The position numbers were made by a program, and so were the translations under genes. From the NCBI GenBank assembly GCA_002102555.1, contig MCFL01000001.1:62001-126000 (forward strand): a stretch of DNA of 64,000 nt. Reading direction: 5' to 3'. Shown in pieces: positions 51,565 through 63,139 of the stretch. Source of the DNA: Catenaria anguillulae PL171 (lineage: Eukaryota; Blastocladiomycota; Blastocladiomycetes; Blastocladiales; Catenariaceae). Below the pieces are notes generated by a model that made no database searches, was not told the origin of the DNA, and saw only the letters and a list, made by a program, of their open reading frames with translations. Within the stretch, counting starts at the first letter, position 1. Each line of letters begins with the position of its first letter.

Positions 51565-52737
51565 ATGACGAACATGCCAGATAGCAATCCAGAGCCCAAC
51601 GTGGACTCGATTATTGAGCGGCTGCTCGAAGGTCCGTTGTCAATGACAGAAGATTTGTCCATTCCATTGACACGACGGTTGACCTTTCATTCGATATGCT
51701 GTCGCGTCAAGTCAGGGGTAGCCGGCCGGGGAAGCAAGTCGCGCTTCCAGAGCACGAGGTGAGGTGGTATGCTGGTGCCTCCATTCTCTAGATCTCTGTA
51801 TTGCACCATGGGACAGTGAACTGATCCGATGGCTGTCGCCGCTGTAGGTTGTGCACAAAATCGCGAGACATTTTCGTTTCCCAACCTATTCTCTTGGAGC
51901 TCGAAGCACCACTGAAAATCTGTGGTATGTACGCCTTCATGTCGCATTTTCTTCTCATACCCAGCCATCTGATGAAACCTTCCACGTTCGCGGACTCTGA
52001 CAGGCGATGTACATGGGCAATACTACGACCTGCTTCGTCTGTTCGAATACGGCGGCTTCCCACCCGCGGCCAACTACCTGTTCCTCGGCGACTACGTTGA
52101 CCGCGGCAAGCAGTCACTGGAAACCATTTGCCTGCTCTTGGCATACAAGATCAAGTATCCCGAAAACTTTTTCATTCTTCGCGGCAACCACGAGTGTGCG
52201 TCCATCAACCGCATCTATGGATTTTACGATGAGTGCAAGCGCCGGTACTCGATCAAGCTGTGGAAGACCTTCACCGACTGTTTCAACTGCCTCCCGATTG
52301 CCGCCATCGTGGACGAAAAGATCTTTTGCATGCACGGCGGGCTTTCGCCCGACTTGCAGTCCATGGAACAGATCCGGCGCGTGATGCGCCCGACCGATGT
52401 GCCCGATACGGGCCTCTTGTGCGACTTGCTGTGGGCCGATCCCGATAAGGACGTGAGCGGGTTTGCGCAAAACGATCGGGGCGTGTCCTTTGTGTTTGGT
52501 GCCGATGTCGTGACGCGGTTTTTGCAAAAGCACGACATGGATTTGATATGTCGGGCACATCAGGTCGTTGAAGACGGGTATCAGTTCTTTGCCAAGAGGC
52601 AGTTGGTCACGGTATTTTCGGCGCCCAATTATTGTGGCGAGTTTGACAATGCCGGTGGGATGATGTGTGTGGACGAGTCGCTCATGTGCTCGTTCCAGGT
52701 GCTCAAACCGGCCGAGAGGAAGCTTCGCAAGTTTTAA
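51565..52737 (+). CDS. GLC7: Serine/threonine protein phosphatase PP1 catalytic subunit
   Basis: Four exons, 51565-51631, 51712-51766, 51848-51924 and 52004-52737, encode about 310 aa. The sequence follows PP1 almost residue for residue: [85 protein letters not shown] and [15 protein letters not shown]. The PPP metal-binding motifs GDxHG, GDxVDRG and GNHE are intact. PP1 works with targeting subunits in cell-cycle, glycogen and other control. The C-terminus stops at [10 protein letters not shown], shorter than animal PP1 and lacking the usual TPPR-type tail. Confidence 0.96.
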
Positions 52738-53000
52738 CCAGACAGAAGAGTGTTCTGTCTCATTCGTCTCGTACAGTTGCTGGTGGATCGCGCCAAGCGA
52801 TCCGGTTGGCCCATTCCTCATGTGTGTACCTATTCTTTTCTGTCTAGTCTAGTATTTTCGCTTACCTTCATCAACCCACCGACTCGTTTACCCGACTCTC
52901 GACCGCCATTAATCATCAATGTTCAATTGTATAAACCGGTATACAAAAACTCCTCCAACTGATATACAAAACACAAAAAGAAGCACCCTAATTGTTAAAC

Positions 53001-54509
53001 TTACTCCTCCTTGACGGCCAACATGCTCTTCTTCAACCTCGCATCAATCGCATCCATAAACTCCTGCGTCGTGGCAAACTTGGAGACACCCGCGGCCAAT
53101 GCCAAATCCTTTGTCATGATGCCATCGACATCCACGGTATCCAAGCACGCCTTCTCGAGCGTGGCGCAAAACGTTGCCAAGTCCTTGTTGCCGTCGAGCT
53201 TGGCACGGTGGGCCAGGCCGCGGGTCCAAGCAAAGATGGATGCAATCGGGTTGGTCGACGTGGGCTGGCCCTTTTGGTGCTGGCGGTAGTGCCGGGTCAC
53301 GGTGCCGTGGGCAGCCTCGGCCTCAATGGTCTTGCCGTCGGGGGCAACAAGAACAGAGGTCATGAGCCCGAGCGACCCAAAGCCTTGCGCGAGCACGTCC
53401 GATTGCACGTCGCCGTCGTAGTTCTTGGTGGCCCAAACGACTGTGTGCGTGTGTCACACGTGTTGGTCACGTCAGTCCTTGTCCGCACCCCAAAAAAGGA
53501 AAATTCGGGGAATGAGACGTACATCCACCCTCCGACTTCATGACCTGGGCAACCATGTCATCGATCAAGCGGTGCTCGTACCAAATGCCCTTGGCCTCGA
53601 AATCCTTGCGGTACTCCTTCTGGTACATGTCCTCGAAAATGTCCTTGAAGCGACCGTCGTACTTTTTCAGAATCGTGTTCTTGGTCGACAAGTACAAGGG
53701 CTCGCCACGCTGCAAGGCCAACTTGAAGCACGCATGGCCAAATGCCTCAATCGAGGCATCCAAGTTGTACATGCCCAAAGCCACACCGGCACCTTCGAAA
53801 TCAAACACCTTGTGGACCACGGGTGCGCCGCCATTCTTGGGCTTAAAAACCAGCTCGAGCGTTCCCGGCTCGCTCACCACCATGTCGGTCGCGCGATACT
53901 GGTCGCCAAACGCATGACGGCCAATGACAATGGGCTTGGTCCACCCGGGGACCAACCTCGGCACACGCTTGAGCAAGATGGGCTCACGAAACACGGTCCC
54001 GTTGAGAATGTTGCGCAACGTGCCGTTGGGCGACTTGTACATTTCGTGCAAGTTGAACTCGGCCACACGTGCCTCGTCGGGCGTGATGGTGGCGCACTTG
54101 ATGCCCACGTTGCATTCCTTGATGGCATTGGCTGCTTCGATCGTCACCTTGTCACGCGTCAAGTCACGGTTTTCCATGCCCAGGTCGTAGTACCGGATGG
54201 GCACGTCGACGTAGGGAAGAATCAGACGTTCGCGGATCCATTGCCAGATGATGCGGGTCATTTCGTCGCCATCGAGCTCGACCACGGGGTTGGTCACCTT
54301 GATGCGCTGGAAGGCAGCGGCCGAGGCGGCGGGGGTCGGGGTGGTCGACACTGCGGGACAAGGCAAGGCATGGTATGGCGGGCAGGCCGGAGGTGTCAGT
54401 TTGTGTGTGCGGTACGTGCAGGCGAGCAAGGTGGCGGCGGATGGGAAGTGCATGACGACGAACGTTGCCGGGTAAGGGAGTTGAGGCGGACAACGGAGCG
54501 GGCAAACAT
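53001..54509 (-). CDS. IDP1: NADP-dependent isocitrate dehydrogenase, mitochondrial
   Basis: Three exons, 54509-54416, 54350-53523 and 53440-53001, encode about 453 aa. Exon 1 gives a good mitochondrial presequence ([16 protein letters not shown]), which an ATG in the overlapping unspliced frame would not. The catalytic body shows [68 protein letters not shown], and [19 protein letters not shown], with substrate and metal residues conserved. It converts isocitrate to 2-oxoglutarate and yields NADPH. Length matches eukaryotic IDH2/IDP1. A 381-codon antisense open frame over it is a shadow. Confidence 0.93.
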
Positions 54510-56017
54510 GGTGGGTGGGCAAGTGAGTGGTCGATGGTTGAGGGTTGTGGGTCTGGCTGGCGACGATTGAGGAAGGCGGTGTTACATGGGTTTGTGCATG
54601 GGCAGGGTGCGTCGAGGACAGACAGACAGACATGGATCACGAGAGAGAGAGGGGGATTGGAGGTGATTTGAAGGCAGAGCCGAGCCCCAATCAGATCAAC
54701 CCATCAACAATCAACCGACGCTGCCGTCGGAATGTCCCGCGTGTGCCTGTTGAATTTGCTGACGGATGCGTCATCACAGCGGCCGCGAGACTCCTGGCGG
54801 CGAGACATCGACCACACCGCGGCACCACATGGAACGTATTCCGAGGAAAGGGAGGTATATGTATAGGATAGAGGACTCACAGGCATTGGGACAAGCCAGC
54901 CGGAGCGGCCCCGATCACGGCACCCATGAGTCATGGACCCACCAGCGCCAGATAAGATCAGCCGCCAAGTGCCGGCCAAGCACTTTAATGCCCGCAAACA
55001 GGCGAAAAACGACCAAGATCGATAAATGGGGGGGCCTCAGAGGAAGTTTGCTGATAAGAGCTGGAAGGGGAGTTCAAGATCAAGGACACAGAAGTGAGAC
55101 ATACTCTTGCGTTATCGGGTGACGGTGGACGGTTGGCGGGCGGTTTGAGCGGTCTAGGAACAAATCTGTAACAGATGAATGCTGCAAGCTCAGGCAAGAT
55201 GCAGGATATACTGTACTGTATGTACTTTGTAGGGAGAGGGCGGACATAGGAACAAGTCGGCGCCCGCCCGTATTTAAATCGGCGGAGTCGTCCCTCTTTG
55301 CTGAACGTTGGATCAGGCACTTTGCTGACCTGTGGCGGCCACTTGCAAGGGACTTTTCGGAACAGGAAGCAACCCTTGCGGCAAGCGCATGCGGCCACCT
55401 TTGCCACCCTCCGACAAAAGAAGCCCCAAAAGGGACAAGAATTCGCCCGCTGTTGAAAAGATGCACGAGGGTTCAAGCCTCAATTTCAGCTTCAGACGTG
55501 AGTAAATCATCCAAACGCCCTACACCATGCACGGAATTGAGCTTTTGCGCTCGACCCCCCCCCCCAACAAGAATTGAATGGGTCCCTCGCTGGGAGCTTG
55601 AAGTTCTGCGTCCTTTTATGGCCGTACTCTTGGCACCGACATATGGATCGTGGGCACACATTCCAGGTGGACGACTCGAGACGGGTTGGCGAAGCAAACA
55701 GAGCCGACGCGTCCCCATTCCCAGCAAGCACGACAGCGCAAACATGTCAGGCAGTTGTAGTTGCCACCGCGAGCTGTACTGCATTAGCAGCGATGGTCTT
55801 GCAATGAGCCGAAACTACGCAGAGCAAATCAAGCCAGCAGCCAGCAGCCAGCAGCACGGACTGACCACACGGAGCCCACCGTTTTATTCGTCACTGACGC
55901 GCTCAGAGAGTGGTCGTAAGTTTCATCGATGGTGAATAGTAAATATACCCGAGATCCATGTCACGCATTCCGACCCAAAGCATTCCCACCCCTTAAGCCC
56001 AGTCAAGCGCACACACC
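54510..56017. other. Intergenic region of about 1.5 kb
   Basis: Between the divergent IDP1 and the unknown membrane-protein gene. Contains GTATTTAAAT near 55269 and a poly-C run near 55553. Short open frames carry no recognisable features. No gene is supported. Confidence 0.5.
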
Positions 56018-57379
56018 ATGTCCAGCTCCCATCCCATGGGCCCACCTGCCAGGCCGCCGATCCGGCACCGACAGCAGCAACAGCACGATCAACCCCGAAC
56101 GCCTGCTCCACATGGATTACCGCTCGCAGCAGCAGCACCCGCTGCGTCCGCAACCGCCTTGATTTCCAGCTCGGCGCATGCACCGCCCAAAATGCCCGTG
56201 AAACCCGCTCCTGGCGTGGACATGTCAGCGCAGACCACAGATGCGCTCTTCTTTCAAGTCTTGCGCCGCGCGACCCTTTCGCTCCAACGAATCATCTTTC
56301 AACACCGCCGCCGTGAACAACAAGAACATGACGGCCCATCACCACCCACGGGGCCGTCCATTGAGGTTGAGCTCAGCGACCTGATTGGCCGGAAAACAAT
56401 TGGCCGGCCGTTCCACGTGCACGGCTGGGAATCACTTATCGGTACGCTCCACTCGACTCGCTCCCGTCCCCCGCGCCGCGCTCTACCCTCACTTGTGATA
56501 TCCCCGTCAACTCCCCTAGTCCCGCTCCTTGGCTTCACACTCGCCATTGCGGTCGCCTTTGCCTGCATCCACCCGCTATGGTCCAAGGCCTACTCTCTGC
56601 ACATGGCGGCGCGCACACGCATCCTGCAGTGCCAACACACGCTTGCCGTAACGCCGCCACTCGTCGCCCTGCTTCGTGCACGCACACGTGCGCCCGCGCG
56701 GCTCGCGCCGCCCGCACGTGTGTTTCGGGCACTGTATCAGCTATGTTCTGCCGAATCACCGGCGGGGCCCGCGTGCGACGCCGGCGTGCACCACTTGATC
56801 CAGTCCCCTAGCGTGTTTGCCGTGCTGGATGTAGCCAGCTCTCTGGCCAAGGTTGTGGATGCGGAAACCGCCCGGGTCGAGGCCGAGTATGCAAGTGCAA
56901 AGCGGATCGAGACCGAGTTGGGTGTCAAGAATGCGTCCAGCAAGGCGTTTCATACCGTCATGCTTGGATTGGACGCCTCGATTGTGTTGGCGGTCCGGAC
57001 GATTCATGCCAAAGTGGCACAGACGGTCCGATTGTTTGACGAGTTTGCCGAGCGCACCGTCAAGGATGGTGTGTTGAGCAAATTGCAAGCAGATCGCGAG
57101 CGTTTGGAGTGGCAGGCCCGGCAAGGGATCAAGGACGAAAAGGGGGTAATGCGGCCAATGGAGGAGGTGATTCGTGAGCTGAGCGCGTGGCAGGACGAGT
57201 TGCTGGAGGTGACCAATTGGTGGGCGCGGATGCAGGGATGGTTGACGAGCACAGACGAGCACGGGGCAATGAGGTGGATCCCAAGGCATTTGTGGGACCA
57301 GCTGATGGACTTGACGCAGCACGAGGACATGGGTAAGGGTGCCGAGGCAGGGTTACCAGAGCGCCAAGTGGAGTTGTAA
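56018..57379 (+). CDS. Hypothetical membrane protein with C-terminal helical region
   Basis: A frame of 453 codons, probably spliced: 56018-56441 and 56520-57379 (GTACGC donor, CCCCTAG acceptor), about 427 aa. The proposed intron is 78 nt, in frame and stop-free, so both forms can be translated. Removing it joins HGWESLI to VPLLGFTLAIAVAFACIHPL, a clean transmembrane segment. The N-terminus is Pro/Gln/His/Ala-rich and disordered. After the span come Arg-rich helices and a long helical, partly coiled-coil-like C-terminus (AETARVEAEYASAKRIETEL, KLQADRERLEWQARQG). No family was recognised; topology and function are unknown. Confidence 0.65.
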   Translation: MSSSHPMGPPARPPIRHRQQQQHDQPRTPAPHGLPLAAAAPAASATALISSSAHAPPKMPVKPAPGVDMSAQTTDALFFQVLRRATLSLQRIIFQHRRREQQEHDGPSPPTGPSIEVELSDLIGRKTIGRPFHVHGWESLIGTLHSTRSRPPRRALPSLVISPSTPLVPLLGFTLAIAVAFACIHPLWSKAYSLHMAARTRILQCQHTLAVTPPLVALLRARTRAPARLAPPARVFRALYQLCSAESPAGPACDAGVHHLIQSPSVFAVLDVASSLAKVVDAETARVEAEYASAKRIETELGVKNASSKAFHTVMLGLDASIVLAVRTIHAKVAQTVRLFDEFAERTVKDGVLSKLQADRERLEWQARQGIKDEKGVMRPMEEVIRELSAWQDELLEVTNWWARMQGWLTSTDEHGAMRWIPRHLWDQLMDLTQHEDMGKGAEAGLPERQVEL

Positions 57380-57450
57380 ATATGGTTGTTTGATGCATGT
57401 GCGATACCTTGACGTTGACCAAGACATTTGGACTTGTCGCAGTTGCATCG

Positions 57451-57477
57451 TGTGTGTGTGTGTGGGGGGGGGGGGGG
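57451..57477. repeat. TG/poly-G microsatellite
   Basis: A (TG) run followed by about 14 G, just downstream of the gene ending at 57379. A likely unstable simple repeat. Confidence 0.7.
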
Positions 57478-57730
57478 ACAAAAGTACATGCGCCAAAACT
57501 GCAAGATGAATGTTGAAGCAAAGATGCAATAGACAGACAGGTGTTCAAAGCCAAAAACAACATTGAAACGGAACAAATGAGGGAATCGGTCGGTACAAGA
57601 TAGATATTACACAAAAACAAGCACATGGCCGGGGTGGAACGAAATGGATGAATAGTTGCAAACACGCGGAATGAGTTGGGCAGAGCAAAACAGACAGAGG
57701 AACGACGGGAGAGCGCACAGCTGTATTGAA

Positions 57731-59545
57731 TTAAACAGCATTTGCAACAGTGCATTCAAGCACAACAGGCAATCCACCCTGCGGCTCCCTGCTCGCTCTC
57801 CTCGATGCAACCCCCTGAACCACACCCTCGTCTTCGCAATCGACGGCAACATCCCTCAACACTGGCTCTGGACTCGCCACCCTTCTGGACCGAGGGAACC
57901 GCCACTTGCGCACAAGCTCGACACTTGACCGGTGCTCCAACATCTTGACCATGCGCACATGCGGCGAACTGCGGCCCGCTGGCCCCAGCAACAAGTCTGG
58001 GCTCTGTGCCATGACTCCGTAGAGCTGCCACGTGAGCCACGTCAAGCCAAACGACAAGACCACGTCGACCGTGTAATGGTACCGGCAGGCAATCAACGAC
58101 AGCATGCCCAGAATCGACAGGGCCCAGATACTGCGCTTGACGGACCAATGTTGTGGGCCGTACTGGTGCCAAGCGAGTGCAACTATGGTCAGCACGACCG
58201 AGTGGCCGCTGTAAATCATGTCGCCGCACGTGTCGGGGAAGAATGGATTGACTTGGCGGAAAAAGCTTGGCGAAGGGACTCGGTTTTGGCACACGGGGTT
58301 TGGGTCGGGCACCGTGGTCACGTTGATGGTGATGCTGCGGAAAATGAGCAGCACGCCATGCGTGAAAAAGTAGCGGCGCAGGAGCGCGAGTCGGTGCTTG
58401 TGGAACACGAGCATGATGGTCGTCATGGCCGTCAGCGTCACGATAAAGTAGTCTGGGATCGGCTGTGAGTTGGACGTGAGGTCTGGCAAGTAGTCGTGTC
58501 CAAGGTCTGGCAAGCGCGTGTTGATGGGAATGCTGTGTAGCGGAAGCTGAGCACGGCGGTAGTCGGCAAAGTTGCAGGCAACCACGTTGAGCCACCCGCA
58601 AAACAGATAGAATGCGAGCGTCACGAGGAACCGGCGCTTGCCACGCAGCTCGTATTCAATCCCTGCCATCCATTGCAAATAAGGCGGGAGCGACGCACGG
58701 CGGCGGGCGAGCGTGGGAAAGACGGGAACCTTGGGGACAGAGTCGCGACGCTTGGCCTTTCGACGACTGGTGCGGAAAGCTGCCCCACCGACGCGCATGT
58801 GAGGGTTACCTCTGGACCGGCCGCGCGCGATTGGCGGGAAACGTCCCGATGAGGTCACGGGGGACAAGGGCGGAGCGACGGGGTGCCGCCAGTATCCAAT
58901 ACCGCGACCATTCCATGGCACTGTGGCTCGAGAGTGAGAAGAAGATGTGCGAGACGGGTGGCTGAGAAGGCCAGATTCCGGGTCGCGAGCATATGCGTCG
59001 TCGTGCGCCAATTCGTCGTCTGATTGCGAGTCATACTCACAGCAATGAGCGCTGTCCTCGTCATTGTCGCTGATCCAGCGTGACGACGGCTCGTCCACGT
59101 TGAGCGTTGAGCCGTCCGCATCCAAGTTACCTGCTGCAGCCGACATGTCGATGAGCACGGCATCCGTAGGACCGCTGCCAGCGGCGGTCCCATCATCAAG
59201 AGTGAGCGTCGGTGGCGACATGGCGGCGATACTGGTTGCCAGCGGGGGGATGGAGAGTGATAGTGGCGTTGCACGGCGTCGAGCGCGAGAGCTGCTTGCA
59301 GCAGCGTTTCCAGTGGAAGCAGATGAGGATGCCAATGACGAAGCGTCGTGATTGGTGCCGAGGTCAAGTGAGGGATTGGTGCTGCTGCAAGCGGTTGATG
59401 TTGATGTTGTTGTCGTTGTCGACATGGGAGACGGGAAGGTTGCCGGAGACGGAGACGCAGTAGGGCGGGTCGGTGGAGGAGCGGCTTCGTCGTCTGTGGG
59501 GGACGAGGACGAAGAAAGGAATGCAGAGGCCCAGGGGAAAGACAT
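57731..59545 (-). CDS. Sphingomyelin/inositol-phosphorylceramide synthase-like protein
   Basis: A single exon of about 604 aa from the ATG at 59545 (an in-frame ATG at 59614 would add 23). The N-terminal 270 residues are Ser/Thr/Asp-rich and disordered. The C-terminal domain has about six spans, starting FLVTLAFYLFCGWLNVVACN, and the lipid-phosphatase-related catalytic motifs of the SMS family: NPFFPDTCGDMIYSGHSVVL and CRYHYTVDVVLS, giving the His-His-Asp triad. The TITINVTTVPDPNP-type loop (here RSITINVTTVPDPNPVC) also fits. Such enzymes transfer a phospho-headgroup to ceramide in the Golgi or ER. Headgroup choice cannot be read from sequence. Confidence 0.85.
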   Translation of the reverse strand: MSFPWASAFLSSSSSPTDDEAAPPPTRPTASPSPATFPSPMSTTTTTSTSTACSSTNPSLDLGTNHDASSLASSSASTGNAAASSSRARRRATPLSLSIPPLATSIAAMSPPTLTLDDGTAAGSGPTDAVLIDMSAAAGNLDADGSTLNVDEPSSRWISDNDEDSAHCCEYDSQSDDELAHDDAYARDPESGLLSHPSRTSSSHSRATVPWNGRGIGYWRHPVAPPLSPVTSSGRFPPIARGRSRGNPHMRVGGAAFRTSRRKAKRRDSVPKVPVFPTLARRRASLPPYLQWMAGIEYELRGKRRFLVTLAFYLFCGWLNVVACNFADYRRAQLPLHSIPINTRLPDLGHDYLPDLTSNSQPIPDYFIVTLTAMTTIMLVFHKHRLALLRRYFFTHGVLLIFRSITINVTTVPDPNPVCQNRVPSPSFFRQVNPFFPDTCGDMIYSGHSVVLTIVALAWHQYGPQHWSVKRSIWALSILGMLSLIACRYHYTVDVVLSFGLTWLTWQLYGVMAQSPDLLLGPAGRSSPHVRMVKMLEHRSSVELVRKWRFPRSRRVASPEPVLRDVAVDCEDEGVVQGVASRRASREPQGGLPVVLECTVANAV

Positions 59546-61306
59546 GGCGATATGATATACGACCAAGGATGGGGCGGCAACAAGGAAGGGGGATACAACA
59601 AGTCCGCGAGACAAGACGTTGGACTCGAGCTCGGAAGAGTCAAGTTGCCTAAAAATGTGACAAGGCGGGTAAGCGTTGTATCAGAGTCTGCCTTCTCGGC
59701 TCATGAGGTGTGCTTTTGCCGAGTGCCGTTGACCCGTGGACGGACCTGCTGTTGAATGAGTAGTAAACAAGTATGAGTGGTTCCGATCCTCAGTGACGAG
59801 GCTGTTGTGTTGTCATATAGCTAGTGAAATGAATGGCCAATCAAGAAAGCTTAAGCCTGAGGATTGTCGAGGTGGCCAATCTTGTCGACGTTTGGGACGG
59901 AGACAGCAGGAGCTGGGAGCTGGGAAGCGCAGATGAGGATGAATTAAACTTGCGTTCTTACGACATCCAGAGAGAACAGCGGGTCATGGGCCGGTTATCA
60001 ATGTCCCGATTCTTCTCTTGGCATGCCATGTACAGACATAACGCCATTGCTGCATGCACTCGCCACAATTTTCACCCTCGCCAGCAACAAACCACCCCTC
60101 GCGAACTGGGCCGAAGAAGGAGCGAGTGGCGAGTGATCATTGATGCCCTTGCCATGTGTGCATCATCACCAATTGCAAGCCAGGGTTGTTGTCGCTTTGA
60201 TTGGTCAGAGATCAGACTCGGCTCAAAATGCCACGATGACATATGGTATTCTTCCCGTACTTGTCAGAACTATTCAAGTAAATTTAAATAGGAGGGCGAA
60301 ACCCAAAACCAGACAAGGTCACACCCGAGGTCACACGCAGGCTGAGAGCACTGGAAGGCCCACAACGACGAATTGTGTTCCCCTGATTGTGGCCCTTGGG
60401 AGAATATTGTCACAGCGTGAGCTTGGCCAAGGCCGTATACACGCCAGTCGAACGCAGGGAGCTTGAGATACCCAGGGGCCAGGACGGTGACCTTGAAGCA
60501 CCAGAGTCTTAGCCTGGTCAGAGGCACTCATTCCCTGGCCTCGTGGATGCCACAAGTAAATTTCAGATATCCACCACATGAATTTCCGCAGTGGCGGCCC
60601 ACGCCACATCCATGAACTCGAAATCATCACAACGAATCCATATGCTTTTAGGATAACTTGATTGCATTTGCGAAGGAAGCAGCGATTTCGGAACTACCTG
60701 CTCAAGCACCCATGTCTGCGTGGAAATTCGATATGATTGGCAAATTATGACAATGTTTCTTGCAGTTTGGCGAACATGACTTGACGAACTTGAGGTCTTG
60801 GCGCTGAGCTCGAGGCGTGCAAAATTACGGGAGTGAATTGATTCAGTGAAAAGAAATGTGCCTGGTCCCCGCCTGCAGCTGGGCCGACAATGTACACACC
60901 ACAGTGTTTACACCAGGTACGAAAGCAAGGGCGAGACAACGGAATATCTGGTGTCGACTGCCTGTGCAACCTTCTTTGGAACCACGCCGGGAATCCAGCA
61001 AAGATTCTCTTTCTTCGCCCAACCATCGTTCCGTGTTATTTACTTGCTGCCTGCTGCCGCCTGTCTGGAGAGTGGGAACGCCAGTCACGAAAAGCAGGAC
61101 GTGATGATGAGAGTGGCAGTTGAGCCAAATTTTGATCTCGAGCTCAATTTCAAAGCTCGCTGGTGACCAATAAGAATATTCATATGATTGTGTCGTTAAT
61201 TCACAATGTCAAGAACGAAGCGCTTCAAGTTTGCACCCACAGCATTCTCTCCCGTGATCACCTCTTAACTGCACAGCCCCAGGTTCCTTTCCACCCACAT
61301 CCCAAC
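59546..61306. other. Intergenic region of about 1.7 kb
   Basis: Between the divergent sphingolipid-synthase-like gene and HYLS1. Several short open frames lack features. ATTTAAATAG occurs near 60283-60292. No RNA gene or mobile element was recognised. Confidence 0.5.
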
Positions 61307-62852
61307 ATGATGGCCTCTTCGCCGACCACGACCGCGTTCAGCCTTGAGCCGCTGCCACTCCCAGCGGGTTCCTCAAAGCGCCGCCGACCGCCCCGCAACT
61401 CTCTGCCTCCCGCCGACGATCACACCTCGGCCCATGCCAACGCCTCGCTCACCGACGAGTCTGCGCTTGACCACCTCATGTCTGCTCTCCACCTCGACCA
61501 CTCCAACTCAAACCTCCCACCGCTCTACCCTACCGCAACGCCGCACGCTGTGCGGGCCCACTTGGCCGCCATGGGATACGATCAGGTACCGCAGGACACA
61601 CTCGCTGCAATTGTCAACGATTTGAATGCCGGGCAGGTGTGGTCCAAGTCGATGACCAACACCACGGAAACCGATGGATCATCGAGGTCCAATCGCAGGC
61701 GAAGGAAACGTGCCCAAGTCACGATTCACGACGAATCGTACTTGTCTACCATGCACGAGCCGTCTGGCGATGAGCAAGTTGTGGATTTGACCACGCTCAA
61801 CGACTTGTCGCTATCAACAGCGGCTGCGGCCGCCATTTCGATTGATTCACGAGCGGGAGCCGATGCCACGGAAGCGACCACTTTAACGCGACCAGAGCTC
61901 GAGACATACCTGTTGGATATGGGGTATGCGCCGAGCGATTTGGATACTGCACTTGTGGACGATTTGCTTGAGGCGTTGAACGAGTCAGTCGCGATGGGCC
62001 AGGAGACAATGATGTCTATGATGCGGGATCAAGCCGAGGAGCAACGGGCGGGAGAGTATACGGGGACCGTCATGACGGGGAATGCGGATCGGACCGTCGA
62101 TGAGCTGCAGAGCAGTCGCCACTACCGGCCCGCAAACGAGGTACATTGGGAGATGGAAACGAGCCGAGAACAATTGGAAGAGGACGATAAGGTGGATACC
62201 ACCGGCGAGCAAGGGCAGCGCGAGCAAACCAATGCTTCTCAGGAGGCATCTTCGCAACGTTCGTGGTCACCGGCACCTTCTGCGGCCTCAACCTACTCAA
62301 GCTCATCACATGCCCGTGCATACAAGCCGGCAACAGCATATTCTTCCTCGTCAAGTATGCATCAAAGATCTCCCTCAATTCGATTCTTCATTACCCAATG
62401 TTCTCATTATTGCTCATCCACTGTGTTCTTCAGCCTTTCGCGGTGCCTTTCGCGCACCACCTCCGTCGACTCCACGCACACCTGCCAACGATCCTGTGCT
62501 GCGCTACCAGCAATACGCGCGCGCCTGGTCCAACTCGCCGTTCTTGGTTCGCCGTGAACGCGAAGCAGGCAACGCCGGCGCGTCCGTTTGGTCACTTCCC
62601 TCTTCGACGGCAGCAGCAGCAGCAGCGGGTGGATCCACGCTCATGTCGCATTCACGCACGAGCGGTGCTGGCCGCCCGGCTATTCGGCCGACCAGCAAGT
62701 GGGACGATACGTTCGATCAGAGCGATGCGGGTTCGGCAGGGACCGGAGGCGTGGACAAGGATCGGGATGTGTGGGCTGTTAGGGATTGGATCAAGGCGCC
62801 GGGTTCTGGCACAAGCACGGGAGCGAGGACGACATCGTCATTGAATCGTTGA
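61307..62852 (+). CDS. HYLS1: HYLS1-like centriole/basal-body protein
   Basis: Two exons, 61307-62354 and 62434-62852, encode about 488 aa. The conserved C-terminal HYLS1 motif is recognisable: NDPVLRYQQYARAWSNSPFL followed later by DRDVWAVRDWIKAP (family: DPV-RY--Y---W, then LRWAVR). Two HYLS-box-like helices occur in the N-terminal half: VRAHLAAMGYDQVPQDTL and LETYLLDMGYAPSDLD. The rest is Ser/Ala/Glu-rich. HYLS1 is recruited to centrioles by SAS-4/CPAP and is needed for cilium or flagellum formation, so a motile zoospore stage is implied. The assignment rests on short motifs and is moderately firm. Confidence 0.72.
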
Positions 62853-63139
62853 GTTTGCCTGCTTCGTCTATTACCCCTTAAATGCTCGTTTTTTTTCATA
62901 TACCCCTTGACCATGGACACTTTCCTGTCACTAGAGTACAGGTGTTCCACCTGGCCGCGTGGCAGAGAGAGCAATGAAATGGTTCTATCAACAGCAACGA
63001 CGACTTGCAAGTACCACGAAACAGAAAACAGTTTCTCAACCGGTCAGGAAATATCAGCAGAGAACACAACAAACGATGCGCAACATCCTCCTTCCTTCAA
63101 CTGGCACCGACCACATCCATACATGTTCATTCACTTGCT

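Noticed and set aside
53425-54570. A 381-codon + strand open frame over isocitrate dehydrogenase
   Set aside because: Antisense shadow of a well-supported enzyme gene.
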